Positions 41,581 through 51,358 of a DNA stretch of 64,000 nt are shown piece after piece. The DNA is from Calditrichia bacterium. GTDB lineage: Bacteria > Calditrichota > Calditrichia > RBG-13-44-9 > J075. Where the stretch lies: NCBI GenBank assembly GCA_020635015.1, contig JACKAP010000003.1, positions 310,001 to 374,000 on the forward strand, in the 5' to 3' direction. The translations under genes were made by a program, and so were the position numbers. Within the stretch, counting starts at the first letter, position 1; the number at the start of each line of letters is the position of its first letter. The notes below the pieces were generated by a model that saw only the letters and a list, made by a program, of their open reading frames with translations, ran no database searches and was not told where the DNA came from.

Positions 41581-44500
41581 TTAGGCAGGTTTCGTCAAAT
41601 TAATATAGTCCCATGGACGGTTAAGCTCATAACCATTTTTGAATGACTCAAAGGTTAACTCGCTGATTCCACTCCAAGGATCATTAATGACGACACACTT
41701 GCTTCCGTTGTCATCAATATATATTCCCGATATTGCTAATTGATGTAGCGGCACGGTTATACATATCGGTCGCCATTCGTTGAATTCCTTCCGGTATGTG
41801 CTAATATTTTCGGGAATGGGATTCATGTGAGTCCCACTCATGTTGAATTTCTCTAACGCTAACACACTAACATACCCGTAGTTGCATTTAGCTGGGTCAG
41901 CACAGCACCTGACATTCCCATCTCTCACGGCTTTAACCGGATCGGGGATCCATCCGGCTGGCTTAGGAAGGGGCCCCCTATAAACATTTAGCTCACTATG
42001 ATTTTGCCAAATTCGATCATCTTCTTTAAGCAATTTCTCAACCAATTGGCACTGTGTTATGAGTCGGTTTGGGTTATAAAAGTTCTTGACAGATACGGCG
42101 GTGGCATTCCAGCACCAAACATCTTGTTCTTGCTCTTGCATATAAAAGGGTAAAACCGTATACAATTCAGACAGCGTCATGCGCTGATCTTCAGGCATAT
42201 TATTTTGAACGGTGGATAAATCATTCCCATCCTGTCTTTCCGGGCTTCCAGGTTGACCGGTTTCATCTTCATAAGTGAGGTTCCAAAGATTCCAGTAACC
42301 AACGCAGTTCGATTCAGGTTCTGGATCACGCATAGAGTTCATCTGCAAGACAACCGCATCTTGGCTTAAAGCTGCGTTCCAAAGTGCAACTTTTCTAACT
42401 ATCCCCGCCTGCTTCATCTCGGTTGAAGTTGGTTGAACTGAACCGATGTTGAGAGGCTGATTGTTGGTCACATCGATCAAGCCTGTACTTTCGCCGTCTT
42501 GTAAAAGGTCAAGTTTAACGCCATTAAGATAAAGGCGACATTCACCTGATCCATCTCTCACGATAGCGACCATATGCGTAAATCTTGTAAATATTTTTTT
42601 AGCCAGATTTTTTTCCTGTGGATCATTTGTAGCCGAATCGCCATGTTTAGACTTAACAACATATTCATTACTTAATGGGGCAAGAAGGTCATGCCTCGTA
42701 CCATCCTTTTGATACATCGAGAAGGAGATGTAGTAATCTGCTGTTAGTTCTTTTGCCCTCTGCTTGTCGGACGCTCCTCCTTTTTGTAGCTCCTCAATTC
42801 GCGATTGTAACCACTTTGGTCGATCGTCAATCAATGCCAATTTCCACCCGCCGGCCTCTTTCTGGCACGGTGCATATTTAGAAATGATGTTTCCTTTATG
42901 GATTTCCCCGGTATTTTCAGCATTTGAGGACGTCCCAGATGGAGATTCCACAATTGTATCGGGACTGACAACAGCCATCACGGTAAAGGGCTGTTTACCA
43001 AAGTCGTACTTTTCTTCCTTTGCATGTGGTATTGAGAAGAAAGGTGTTGCCAACTTGCGCACAATATTTTGCGGGCGCAAGTCGCCATCGGTGGTCGGCG
43101 CAGCAGTCGGTTCGACCGGTTTGACAAATAGCGGATCGTCTTCAGCAGCGTTATTACCGACGTTGTGGCCGCCGTCAACAAGCTCACTGCTCGTATCATT
43201 ATGAATGCTTGGTCCCGTCATATTATCCCAATCCCAACCCTGAACCGTGCTGCAGGAGATGCTTGGCGAGGCAGAGAGGTTGTATATCTGGCTGCCTTTT
43301 GAGGCGGTGTTGTTCCAGAGAATGACATTGGTCAATTTGGGCCTGCACTTGCCATTATCCTCGCCGTTGCAAAAAAGACCTCCGCCATTGAGCTCAGCTT
43401 TATTGCCTGAGATGGTGACGTCCGTCAGCCGCGGGCCGCAAGTTCCACCGATGCGACCACTGGCGCATATTGCAGCGCCAGCAACGGCCGCGTGATTGCC
43501 GGAAAATGTGACATTTATGAGGGTCGGCTCGCTCGTGCCGTGGTCTTCACCAGTGCTAAACATGCCGCCACCAACTTTTGCATGGTTGCCGCAGACGATG
43601 AGATTGCGAAGCGTCGGGCTGCATTGGTTGCCGCTGCCCGAACCATTCAGATAGAGACCGCCGCCATGATCTTGTTTGTCAGCAGCGCCATCGGCCTTGC
43701 CGCCGGTAACGGTGAAACCGTCTAGAACAGCGGCGCTGCTCACGCCGTTGGCGGTCACCACGTGGTAACTCTTGGAATTGTCATTCAGCTCACCGCTGAG
43801 GGTGGTTTTGTGGATTTCCCAATCCCGCTGATCCCGTTGCGTTTCCGTGCCGAAAAAACCGCCGAAGATTTTCACGCCCGCTTTCAATTCAAAGCTGAAC
43901 TTGCGGGCTTCATCGCCGGTTTGAGCGGTCGGCTTGTATGTGCCTTTCGCCACCCAGATTTCGTCGCCGGCCTGCGCATTTTTCAGCCCATCCTGTAAAT
44001 CGATGAAAGCGCTGGCCCAACTTTTGCCGTCCTGCTCGCTGTCGTCCACACGGTTTGCATGGTTTACGTAGATGATGTTTGATGACTTGATGCCAGCGCT
44101 GTTGGCGCCGCCGTCGACTACTTTGCTGTCTTCTGCCTGGTTGTAAATACCATCTCCGGCGATACCGCCCTGCACAATACTGTGGGAAATGGTCGGCGAT
44201 CCAGAGTCGTTGTATATCTCTTTGCCTTTGGGGGCGGTGTTGTTCCAGAGGATGACATTGTTCAACACCGGCCTGTTGGTTCCACCTGATGCTGCCTGGA
44301 ATTTTATGCCGCCGCCGCAATCCTTAGCGCTATTGCCAGAGAAGATGACATTGGTTAGCATTGGGTTGCAGGTCGCAAACCTATCTCCCCCGATATATAT
44401 AGCCCCGCCCGCGAGACGGCCCTTGTTATTAGAAAAGGTCACGTTGGTCAGCCTCGGGCTGCACACACCACGATCGAAAGCGCGGATACTCATTGCACCC

Positions 44501-47244
44501 CCTACCTCAGCATTGTTGCCGGTAAAGGTGAGATTTCTGAGTGTTGGGTTACACATCTTGCCTTCGCCATTGACGCTGCACTTGAGGCCGCCGCCGCTGC
44601 TGTCCCCGCTCCCACTCCGGGCATTGCCGCCAGTAATAGTGAAGCCGTCGAGAATGGTGCGGCTGCTCAGTTCCCCGGCCGTTATCACATTGAAGCTATC
44701 ATCGCTGTTATCAGCTTTGGTGCCGGTCTTACCACTCAGTATGGTGGCATTGGCATCCCAATCCCGTTGATCCCGGCGCGTTTCGTTACCGGCAAAGCCG
44801 CCGTAGATTTCCACCCCTTCCACCAGAACAAAGCTTATCTCAGGCACGTTACCGTCGGTTTCCGTCGTTGGCTTGTAGGTCCCTTTCGCCACCCAGATTT
44901 CGTCGCCGGCCTGCGCATTTTTCAGTGCCTCCTGCAGGTCGGTGTAGGCATCTTCCCAACGGCTGCCGTCCTTTTGGCCTCCGGCCGCCTGGTTTACGTA
45001 AACAATATTGTAGGCCTCATAAGCGCCGATATCAACGGTATTGCCGACGATCCGTGGTCGGCCGTCCAGATCGGTAACGGCGCCAGGGGGAACCGTGCTG
45101 TTGTCCCCCGCATTGATCGCCGGAGAACCTGCTTGCAGGTGCAAATCTCCCTCTGTCGTCGGCGCCTTGGCCGGATTAACATACTTACCAAAGCGTGGAT
45201 TCATGTCGAGATTGTTGCCGCTGTCGCTGGCGCCCTCGATGCTGTCGATCCCGCCTTGTATGATGCTGTAAGCTACCTTTGGTGATGCCTGGTTGTTGTA
45301 CATCTCGTCACAGCTATAATCCTTGTTGCGGTTTATGCCGGCATGATTGCCCCATAGGATCACATTGGTCAGTTGCGGGCTGCTTGTTCCTCCGTCGCCA
45401 CTATTGTAAATTCCCCCGCCGCGACCGTCAGCGCGGTTGCCGGAAAGGGTGACATTGGTCAATATCGGACTGCTCTCTCCGTTCTGACCGTTGTTGTAAA
45501 GTGCGCCGCCGTTATGGGCGCGATTGCCGGAGAAGACGACATTGGTCAATTTCGGATTGCTCTTGCCGCTTTCACCATGATTGAACATCGCACCGCCGTG
45601 CAGGCGCGCCTGGTTGCTGCAGAAGATAAGGTTGCGGAGCCTGGGCGTACACTCGCTGGCGCTGCCGTCACAATAGATGCCTCCGCCATGACTGTCGCCG
45701 TCATCGCCGTTTGCATGACCGCCGGTAATGGTAAATCCGTCGAGCACTGCAGCGTCAGACAATCCTTTAGCGGTAATGACATGATAGCTGTTCTCGCTGT
45801 TGTCACCGCTTTTACCCAGGTCGCCGCTGAGCGTCGTTTTGTTGTCGCGATAGTTCCGCTCCTCACGCGCTATCTCCATACCGGAAAAGCCGCCGTAGAT
45901 TTCCACGCCATCTTTCAGGGCGAAGCTGGCTGCGCGGTCGGCTCCGGTGGTTGGCTTGTATGTGCCTTTTGCCACCCAGATTTCGTCGCCGGCCCTCGCA
46001 TTATTCAGCGCCTCCTTCAGGTCGGTGTAAGCATTATTCCAACCGTCGCCGTCATTGTTGCCCTTCGCTGCCGGATCGACAAAAATGATGCACCCTTCAT
46101 AAGCGCCCATGTTGACTTTGTTGTTGCGGATGCGCGGCTTACCGTCCGGATCGGTCGCGATGCCGCTAAGGGCGCTCGCATCCCCGGCGCCAATGGCGGG
46201 AGAACCGGCTCTCAAGCGCAGGTTGCCGGCGCCTGTTGGCGCGGCATCCGGATTGACCGATCCGACAAATCGTGGATCGTCGCTGAGGTTGGTACCATCA
46301 TCCGATACGCTGCCGTCCCTTTGTTCGTGAAGGCCTGTTCCGTTAACGCCGCCTTCTACAATGCTGTGTGAAATTGCAATTCCAGTATCCACACTCCAAA
46401 TCAGACTGCCCTGGGTGGCCGAATTGTCCCAGAAAATAGCATTGGTCAGCCTCAGATATACGGGTTTCTGAGCAGAGGGAAATGCTTTGTTATAGATTGC
46501 ACCGCCATGATCAGCATGGTTCCCAGTGAAAGTGACGTTGGTTAGCTCCGAGTTGCCGCCCATAACAAAGTCATGCTGTATTGCACCGCCATGGGAAGCT
46601 TTATTTCCCGAGAAAATGACATTGGTCATTATCATACTGTCTTTGTCAACCATGGTAATCTTCATCGCTCCGCCGAGTTGCGCTTCGTTGCCGGAGAAAA
46701 TGATGTTGAGCAAGGTCGGATTGCTTTTTATAGTAGATGCAAAACCACCACCCTCTTTAGCCCGGTTTTTTGAGAAAATGAGGTTGGCTAACATCGGGCT
46801 GGACTTCTCACAGTAAAGACCGCCACCACGTATATCACGGCTTCCGTTCGCATTGCCACCGGTAATGGTAAATCCGTCGAGAACGGCAGTGCTGCTCACG
46901 TCCCTGGCACTCACCACATGATAGCTATTATCACCATTGTTGCCACTCTGGCCGAGGTCGCCGCTCAGGATGGTTTTATTGGCGCGCAGGTCCCTCGCTT
47001 CTCTCCGCTTTTCCCAAGCAGAAAAGCCGCCATAGATCGCCACGCCTTCCTTTAATTCAAAGCTGGCCTTGCGGGCTTCGGCTCCTGTTTGATCGGTTGG
47101 CTGGTAAGTGCCTTTCGCCACCCAGATTTCATCGCCGGCTTTGGCGATCTTCAGCGCGTCCTGTAAATCCTTGTAAGCCTTGTCCCAACTGCTACCGTCA
47201 CTGCCGTCTCCACTGGCTGCCTGATTCACGTGGATAATGCTCAT
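41581..47244 (-). CDS. Giant repeated beta-helix protein with LamG-like and papain-like protease domains
   Basis: 1887 residues. Four homologous modules start near residues 1, 387, 745 and 1056. Each opens with an II.VN.A...DG..W..A...LQ.AL motif and GDEIWVAKGTYKPT, and continues into pectate-lyase-like beta-helix coils (choice-of-anchor-Q type: NPTLLNIIFSGNEA, LDGFTITGG). A LamG/concanavalin-like domain (~1420-1650, FTHMVAIVRDGSGECRLYLN) follows. The C-terminal ~190 residues resemble a papain-like cysteine protease: Cys in QEQDVWCWNATAVSVKNFYN, His in VPLHQLAISGIYID and Asp in VVINDPWSG. GGAAGG precedes ATG. No signal peptide and no FlgD-like tail are visible, unlike other big proteins here. 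The LamG-papain section appears AT-richer than its surroundings. A small HHH protein follows. Confidence 0.8.
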   Translation of the reverse strand: MSIIHVNQAASGDGSDGSSWDKAYKDLQDALKIAKAGDEIWVAKGTYQPTDQTGAEARKASFELKEGVAIYGGFSAWEKRREARDLRANKTILSGDLGQSGNNGDNSYHVVSARDVSSTAVLDGFTITGGNANGSRDIRGGGLYCEKSSPMLANLIFSKNRAKEGGGFASTIKSNPTLLNIIFSGNEAQLGGAMKITMVDKDSMIMTNVIFSGNKASHGGAIQHDFVMGGNSELTNVTFTGNHADHGGAIYNKAFPSAQKPVYLRLTNAIFWDNSATQGSLIWSVDTGIAISHSIVEGGVNGTGLHEQRDGSVSDDGTNLSDDPRFVGSVNPDAAPTGAGNLRLRAGSPAIGAGDASALSGIATDPDGKPRIRNNKVNMGAYEGCIIFVDPAAKGNNDGDGWNNAYTDLKEALNNARAGDEIWVAKGTYKPTTGADRAASFALKDGVEIYGGFSGMEIAREERNYRDNKTTLSGDLGKSGDNSENSYHVITAKGLSDAAVLDGFTITGGHANGDDGDSHGGGIYCDGSASECTPRLRNLIFCSNQARLHGGAMFNHGESGKSNPKLTNVVFSGNRAHNGGALYNNGQNGESSPILTNVTLSGNRADGRGGGIYNSGDGGTSSPQLTNVILWGNHAGINRNKDYSCDEMYNNQASPKVAYSIIQGGIDSIEGASDSGNNLDMNPRFGKYVNPAKAPTTEGDLHLQAGSPAINAGDNSTVPPGAVTDLDGRPRIVGNTVDIGAYEAYNIVYVNQAAGGQKDGSRWEDAYTDLQEALKNAQAGDEIWVAKGTYKPTTETDGNVPEISFVLVEGVEIYGGFAGNETRRDQRDWDANATILSGKTGTKADNSDDSFNVITAGELSSRTILDGFTITGGNARSGSGDSSGGGLKCSVNGEGKMCNPTLRNLTFTGNNAEVGGAMSIRAFDRGVCSPRLTNVTFSNNKGRLAGGAIYIGGDRFATCNPMLTNVIFSGNSAKDCGGGIKFQAASGGTNRPVLNNVILWNNTAPKGKEIYNDSGSPTISHSIVQGGIAGDGIYNQAEDSKVVDGGANSAGIKSSNIIYVNHANRVDDSEQDGKSWASAFIDLQDGLKNAQAGDEIWVAKGTYKPTAQTGDEARKFSFELKAGVKIFGGFFGTETQRDQRDWEIHKTTLSGELNDNSKSYHVVTANGVSSAAVLDGFTVTGGKADGAADKQDHGGGLYLNGSGSGNQCSPTLRNLIVCGNHAKVGGGMFSTGEDHGTSEPTLINVTFSGNHAAVAGAAICASGRIGGTCGPRLTDVTISGNKAELNGGGLFCNGEDNGKCRPKLTNVILWNNTASKGSQIYNLSASPSISCSTVQGWDWDNMTGPSIHNDTSSELVDGGHNVGNNAAEDDPLFVKPVEPTAAPTTDGDLRPQNIVRKLATPFFSIPHAKEEKYDFGKQPFTVMAVVSPDTIVESPSGTSSNAENTGEIHKGNIISKYAPCQKEAGGWKLALIDDRPKWLQSRIEELQKGGASDKQRAKELTADYYISFSMYQKDGTRHDLLAPLSNEYVVKSKHGDSATNDPQEKNLAKKIFTRFTHMVAIVRDGSGECRLYLNGVKLDLLQDGESTGLIDVTNNQPLNIGSVQPTSTEMKQAGIVRKVALWNAALSQDAVVLQMNSMRDPEPESNCVGYWNLWNLTYEDETGQPGSPERQDGNDLSTVQNNMPEDQRMTLSELYTVLPFYMQEQEQDVWCWNATAVSVKNFYNPNRLITQCQLVEKLLKEDDRIWQNHSELNVYRGPLPKPAGWIPDPVKAVRDGNVRCCADPAKCNYGYVSVLALEKFNMSGTHMNPIPENISTYRKEFNEWRPICITVPLHQLAISGIYIDDNGSKCVVINDPWSGISELTFESFKNGYELNRPWDYINLTKPA

Positions 47245-47302
47245 AAACGCTTTTCCTTCCCGTGGATTGATGGGTTAATGGGTAAAATGAAAGGACTGCT
47301 TC

Positions 47303-47409
47303 GTCATCGAAGCGAACAAACATCGCGAACCAAGTGAGCTAACATCGTCAGCGAAGCGAACAAACATCGCGAATGAGGTGAGTTAACATCGTCAGCGTCA
47401 GCGAGCGAA
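47303..47409. repeat. 44-bp compound tandem repeat, second locus
   Basis: About five 22-base half-units alternate between CATCGTCAGCGAAGCGAACA and CATCGCGAACCAAGTGAGCT types, the same design as 20111-20238 but diverged. Its end runs into the stop codon of the outer-membrane gene, supplying the last residues (FAR). Confidence 0.8.
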
Positions 47410-48171
47410 CACCGGGAGCGCCAGCGACATACTCAGCACAAGCCGGATACTGCTGATATTACTGCGCATGGGCGTGTAGGTCGGTTGGTTGGCATATTCA
47501 TCGAAATCCGCCGGGAATTCCGCCGTGTTCGCGGCCTGTTTCGCGGCAGATGCATCAGTCAATGATTTGTCTTCCCCGCTGGTATATACCGGCAACAATA
47601 TCTTCACATTGATCAGCAGCGGCGGACGAAGCACCCCGGCGGAGAGTCCCAGGTGCAGGCTGCGCAGGCCGTCGCTGATGTAGTCTCCGTCCAGGGATTT
47701 TACCAGAACGGTATCCCGGGAATTGTGACTGCTCTCAATGCGGATCTTACGCTGGAACGCCAGTTCCGCCACCCCGCCGATATGATAAGCATCCAGGGTG
47801 GCTCCAAATTCAATATCGCTGAACAGGCTGCTGAAGGTGAATACAAATTCCCGCTCTTCACCATTCCCATAGCCGGCCCCGTCGCGGATGACGCTGCGCT
47901 GCCAGCCGGCGCCGATCCCCGCGTAGAACTTACCCAGATAATGATAACTTCCCAACAGCCTAAAACCAGCTGCGCCGTTATTGATCCCCTTCAGCGGTTC
48001 GGTAAGCCCGGCGCCGTTGATACGATTGTAGCTCTGCTCGAATAAATCCATATCGGCGGATTGATAAAAACTGATATTTATTCCCGCGCCGGCAGAAATG
48101 TAATGCTGAGCGGAAAGGGATAGGGAAAGCAGGCAAATCAAGCCCGGCAGCAGGTATTTCTGAATATTCAT
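47398..48171 (-). CDS. Putative outer-membrane beta-barrel protein
   Basis: 257 residues with a signal peptide (YLLPGLICLLSLSLSA). Alternating glycine-rich amphipathic strands run through the mature protein (HYISAGAGINISFYQ, FYAGIGAGWQRSVIR, LSAGVLRPPLLINVKILLPV, IRLVLSMSLALPVF), consistent with a small porin-like barrel. No family was recognised. The C-terminus is formed by a repeat array, so the original end may have been changed. It lies downstream of ompH on the same strand, with a palindrome between, and upstream of the giant beta-helix gene. Confidence 0.65.
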   Translation of the reverse strand: MNIQKYLLPGLICLLSLSLSAQHYISAGAGINISFYQSADMDLFEQSYNRINGAGLTEPLKGINNGAAGFRLLGSYHYLGKFYAGIGAGWQRSVIRDGAGYGNGEEREFVFTFSSLFSDIEFGATLDAYHIGGVAELAFQRKIRIESSHNSRDTVLVKSLDGDYISDGLRSLHLGLSAGVLRPPLLINVKILLPVYTSGEDKSLTDASAAKQAANTAEFPADFDEYANQPTYTPMRSNISSIRLVLSMSLALPVFAR

Positions 48172-48237
48172 GATTTATCCCGTATGTGGGTAAAAGCGTG
48201 AATGGATATTTCTGCAGAAAAAACAGCAAATTTGCCG

Positions 48238-48275
48238 CTTTTGTAGCCGCACTATTCATAGTGCGGCTACAAAAG
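48238..48275. repeat. 38-bp perfect palindrome, copy 2
   Basis: 18-bp arms (CTTTTGTAGCCGCACTAT and its complement) with a 2-base centre, same architecture as 25513-25550. It lies 6 bp after the ompH stop codon. Confidence 0.8.
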
Positions 48276-48281
48276 AACGCC

Positions 48282-48833
48282 CTACTGGTTATTTAACGGA
48301 ATCCCCAAAATCTTCGCCACATCCTCGCTAATATCAATCACATTGGTCTCATCCGCATAGAGCAGCGCTTCCGCTTTCCACACGGCCTGAAGTCCTTTTT
48401 GCTCCGCGACTTGCTTAATAGCGGCATTGATCTTATCGATCACCGGTTTGAGGAGTTCCGACTCTTTCTTGGCAAGGTCCTGCTCATACTGCATGGCATT
48501 CTTTTGATAGTCTTCCTGCATCTTGCGCAATTCCGCTTCCAGCGCGGTTTTGCGTTCCGCCGTCATCATGGTCTGCTGCTGCTGGTAGGTGGCGGCTTTT
48601 TGGTTGAAGGCCTCTTCCTGGTCATCGAGCTTCTTCTTCATCTGCTGATGCAGCGTTTGCAGGGTTTGCTGCGCCTGCTGATAGGCCGGCATCGCCGCCA
48701 GCAGCCCTTCCGCATTGGTGAAGCCGGTTTTCGGGGTCTGGGCGGTCAGCGGGAGCCATAACAAGATGAGCCAGCACAACATCACCGGCAGGGAAATTTT
48801 GAAGGGGTTAAATTGAAAATGGGTCGGAGACAT
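48282..48833 (-). CDS. OmpH/Skp-family periplasmic chaperone
   Basis: 183 residues with a signal peptide (SLPVMLCWLILLWLPLTA) and GAGGTG before ATG. Residues ~50-150 form the long Gln/Lys/Glu-rich helical hairpin of Skp (LQTLHQQMKKKLDDQEEAFN, AELRKMQEDYQKNAMQYEQD). The C-terminal motif AIKQVAEQKGLQAVWKAEAL then YADETNVIDISEDVAKIL is characteristic of OmpH-family proteins. Skp binds unfolded outer-membrane proteins in the periplasm and delivers them to the assembly machine. An outer-membrane barrel gene lies just downstream. Confidence 0.88.
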   Translation of the reverse strand: MSPTHFQFNPFKISLPVMLCWLILLWLPLTAQTPKTGFTNAEGLLAAMPAYQQAQQTLQTLHQQMKKKLDDQEEAFNQKAATYQQQQTMMTAERKTALEAELRKMQEDYQKNAMQYEQDLAKKESELLKPVIDKINAAIKQVAEQKGLQAVWKAEALLYADETNVIDISEDVAKILGIPLNNQ

Positions 48834-49180
48834 ATTCGAACACCTCGGTTAATCGGACATCGTCAACATAATTAATTTCAGCATAATGCGCGACAAAAAT
48901 ACTGCCGCGGATTCACATTTCAAAATAGTTTTCCCAAAAAATCGAAACACTTCTGTATAAATCGTCAATTAATAATGCCTTCTTGTAATAATATGTTCCG
49001 ATTCATATCTTCGTATGCGGTTAGTCTCACCTGTAAATGCCGTGTTGAGACCGGACAATTTAAAGAATCCCGAATCTAAACCTCGATATTCGGCGTCTGA
49101 TTATTTGTTGAATCGCTCTGTGATCTCTATGTCTATGTGGCGGTAGTTAACAAGAAAATTTTTAAGAGAGGAGGTTGAAC
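48834..49180. promoter_or_regulatory. Divergent intergenic region
   Basis: 347 bp between ompH and the serine-hydrolase gene. A degenerate CTCTGTGATCTCTATGTC run at 49116-49135 resembles the CACAGAGAC repeat family. Otherwise only the expected divergent promoters and the GAGAGGAGG ribosome-binding site (49166-49174) are likely. Confidence 0.35.
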
Positions 49181-51358
49181 ATGAGTTTTGCTAAAAAAAT
49201 CACCCTGCATTCCCTTGTCGCCGGCTGTTTGCTCTTTACGCCCCTGTTTGCCCAGTTTGAATTTCAGGACGATACCCTGACGATCGTGACCCATCCCCTG
49301 TTGCACCACCAGCCGCCGCTGCGGGTTGCGGAGAGCGCCCTGGCCGGCCGGGTGGATCCCAGCGGTTTCGATGCCCTGCTTGGCGCCCGTTTCCAGTTTG
49401 CGCTGGACTCCATGCGCTTCGCCCACGGGCTGATGGGCGCCTCGGCAGCGGTGATTCTGCCGGAAAAGGGCGTCTGGAAAGGGGCCGGAGGGTTTTCCAA
49501 TCCGGCGAGCAATGACAGCCTGCGCCCGGAGATGTTGATGGAGATCGACAGCAACACCAAGTCGTTCGTCGCTGCGATCATCCTGCAGATGGTTGATGAA
49601 GGCCTGCTAAGCCTGGAAGATCCGATCAGCGATTGGCTCCCGCCCTTTGCTAATGTCGACAGCACCATGACCATCCGCCAGATCCTGCAGCATACCGGCG
49701 GGGTGAGCGATTTTCTCAACGACAATCCGCTTTCGGTCGTCGCCATCCTGAGCAATCCGGCCTACTTTTGGACCCCGGAATACAGCCTGAGCTACGTGCT
49801 GGCGCCAAACTTTCCTCCCGGCGCTTCCTGGAGCTATTCCAATACCGGCTACACCCTGGCAGGCATGATCATCCGGGAAATCACCGGCTCGGATTCCTTT
49901 GCCATCCCGTTAAACCAGCGTCTGCTCGATCCCCTGGGATTGGATAATATGTTCATGGAACTGGAAGAGCCGGTGAGCGGAGAAATCGCCCATGCCTGGA
50001 ACGACCTCAATGGTGACGGGATTCTTGATGACCTCTCCACCTTCCCGCGCACTTCCTGGATGAGCGCCGCCTGGACCGCCGGAGCGATTATCTCCACCGC
50101 GGAAGATCTGGCCCGGTGGTCCTATCTGCTGCACGGCGATCAGGTGCTCAGCCCGGCAGCGATGGCGCAGATGCGTGCCACTGTGCCGATACCCGGCACC
50201 TCATTGACGTATGGCCTGGGTATTTATACCTACCCGGTTCTGGGTAAGACCCTGTGGGGACATGATGGGGGCGGATTGGGCTTTAATTCCCAAACCCTTT
50301 ATTACGGCGAACGGGGCACTGCCCTGGCAGTGATCATAAATCAGCGCGGCGGGACTGCCTGGGCGGGTGATATTCTTACGGAACTGTTCCGGGAAGTACT
50401 GGCGTATTACCAATTCCCGCACGATCATCCTTATGCCCTCAGCAGTGAGGTCAGCATTCCTTTCCTGGCGCCGGGTACCGAGACCCTGACGGTCACCGCC
50501 CGCCTGCTCAACCCGGAAAACCGCAACGTGCAGGTCGATGCCGTCTACGCCACCTCCGACGGCTCGATCAGCGACACCCTGCGGCTGTTTGACGACGGCC
50601 TGCATGGCGACAGCCTAGCTAACGACGGCATCTTTGGCGGCACGGTCGGTCCGGTGAATCCTGAGTTCAACTACAGTGTCGATATTCATACCAGCGACCT
50701 CGACTCGGCCTTCAGTCATGTGCTGGAAGATGCGGCACATTTCACCACGGTGGGCCCGGTAGTCTATGCTGAGCATGAAGTATCGCTCGTCGCTACCGGC
50801 ATCAGCCTGATCCTGCGCTTGCGCAACGAAAGCAGCAGCGGTATTGCAAAAGATATCAAAGCGCGCATCGCTACCAGTGACACCAGTATCCAGAATATTC
50901 TGAACAACGACCGCCCCTTCGGCAACATTGCGCCCGGCCAGGTGCGGCAGGGTGTCGGCAACTACCTGCTGCGCAGCGAGAATCCTCCCTCCAGCCTGCA
51001 CCTGACCCTGGAGATCTTCAGCGAAGGCCATTCCTTCTGGCGGGATACGCTGGATATCGTGGTCGGATTGGAAGCGCCAGTTGCCGAATTGCCTCGCAAA
51101 TTCGAGTTGTCGCAGAATTATCCCAATCCGTTCAATCCGGTGACGACGATCGAATTTTTCCTACCGGAGAACGCCTATACTTCCCTAAGAATCTATAATC
51201 TGTTGGGAGAAGTGGTGGAGGAACTGGTTGGCGATGACCTGCCGGCGGGCCGCCACCGCTATCAGTGGAATGCCGACCGCCAGGCCAGCGGGGTATATTA
51301 CTATCGCCTGACGGCGAAGAAATTCAGCGCGGTAAAAAAACTGGTGCTGCTGCGCTAA
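49181..51358 (+). CDS. Secreted serine beta-lactamase-like hydrolase with FlgD-like sorting domain
   Basis: 725 residues from ATG 49181 behind GAGAGGAGG; a TTG two codons earlier is in frame. Signal peptide MSFAKKITLHSLVAGCLLF. Residues ~50-400 are a class-C beta-lactamase/PBP-like fold: catalytic SxxK in EIDSNTKSFVA, YxN in WSYSNTGYTLAGMI and the HDGGG motif in LWGHDGGGLGFNS. A beta-rich middle (~420-630) contains DGLHGDSLANDGIFGGTVG. The C-terminal ~90 residues are FlgD-like (QNYPNPFNPVTTIEFFLP, YNLLGEVVEEL, ending KLVLLR). The substrate could be a D-Ala peptide, an ester or an amide; beta-lactam resistance is not implied. Confidence 0.88.
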   Translation: MSFAKKITLHSLVAGCLLFTPLFAQFEFQDDTLTIVTHPLLHHQPPLRVAESALAGRVDPSGFDALLGARFQFALDSMRFAHGLMGASAAVILPEKGVWKGAGGFSNPASNDSLRPEMLMEIDSNTKSFVAAIILQMVDEGLLSLEDPISDWLPPFANVDSTMTIRQILQHTGGVSDFLNDNPLSVVAILSNPAYFWTPEYSLSYVLAPNFPPGASWSYSNTGYTLAGMIIREITGSDSFAIPLNQRLLDPLGLDNMFMELEEPVSGEIAHAWNDLNGDGILDDLSTFPRTSWMSAAWTAGAIISTAEDLARWSYLLHGDQVLSPAAMAQMRATVPIPGTSLTYGLGIYTYPVLGKTLWGHDGGGLGFNSQTLYYGERGTALAVIINQRGGTAWAGDILTELFREVLAYYQFPHDHPYALSSEVSIPFLAPGTETLTVTARLLNPENRNVQVDAVYATSDGSISDTLRLFDDGLHGDSLANDGIFGGTVGPVNPEFNYSVDIHTSDLDSAFSHVLEDAAHFTTVGPVVYAEHEVSLVATGISLILRLRNESSSGIAKDIKARIATSDTSIQNILNNDRPFGNIAPGQVRQGVGNYLLRSENPPSSLHLTLEIFSEGHSFWRDTLDIVVGLEAPVAELPRKFELSQNYPNPFNPVTTIEFFLPENAYTSLRIYNLLGEVVEELVGDDLPAGRHRYQWNADRQASGVYYYRLTAKKFSAVKKLVLLR

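Noticed and set aside
49181..51358. True antibiotic-resistance beta-lactamase
   Set aside because: The SxxK/YxN/HDGGG pattern is shared by many esterases and peptidases, and the 725-residue sorted architecture is not that of resistance enzymes.
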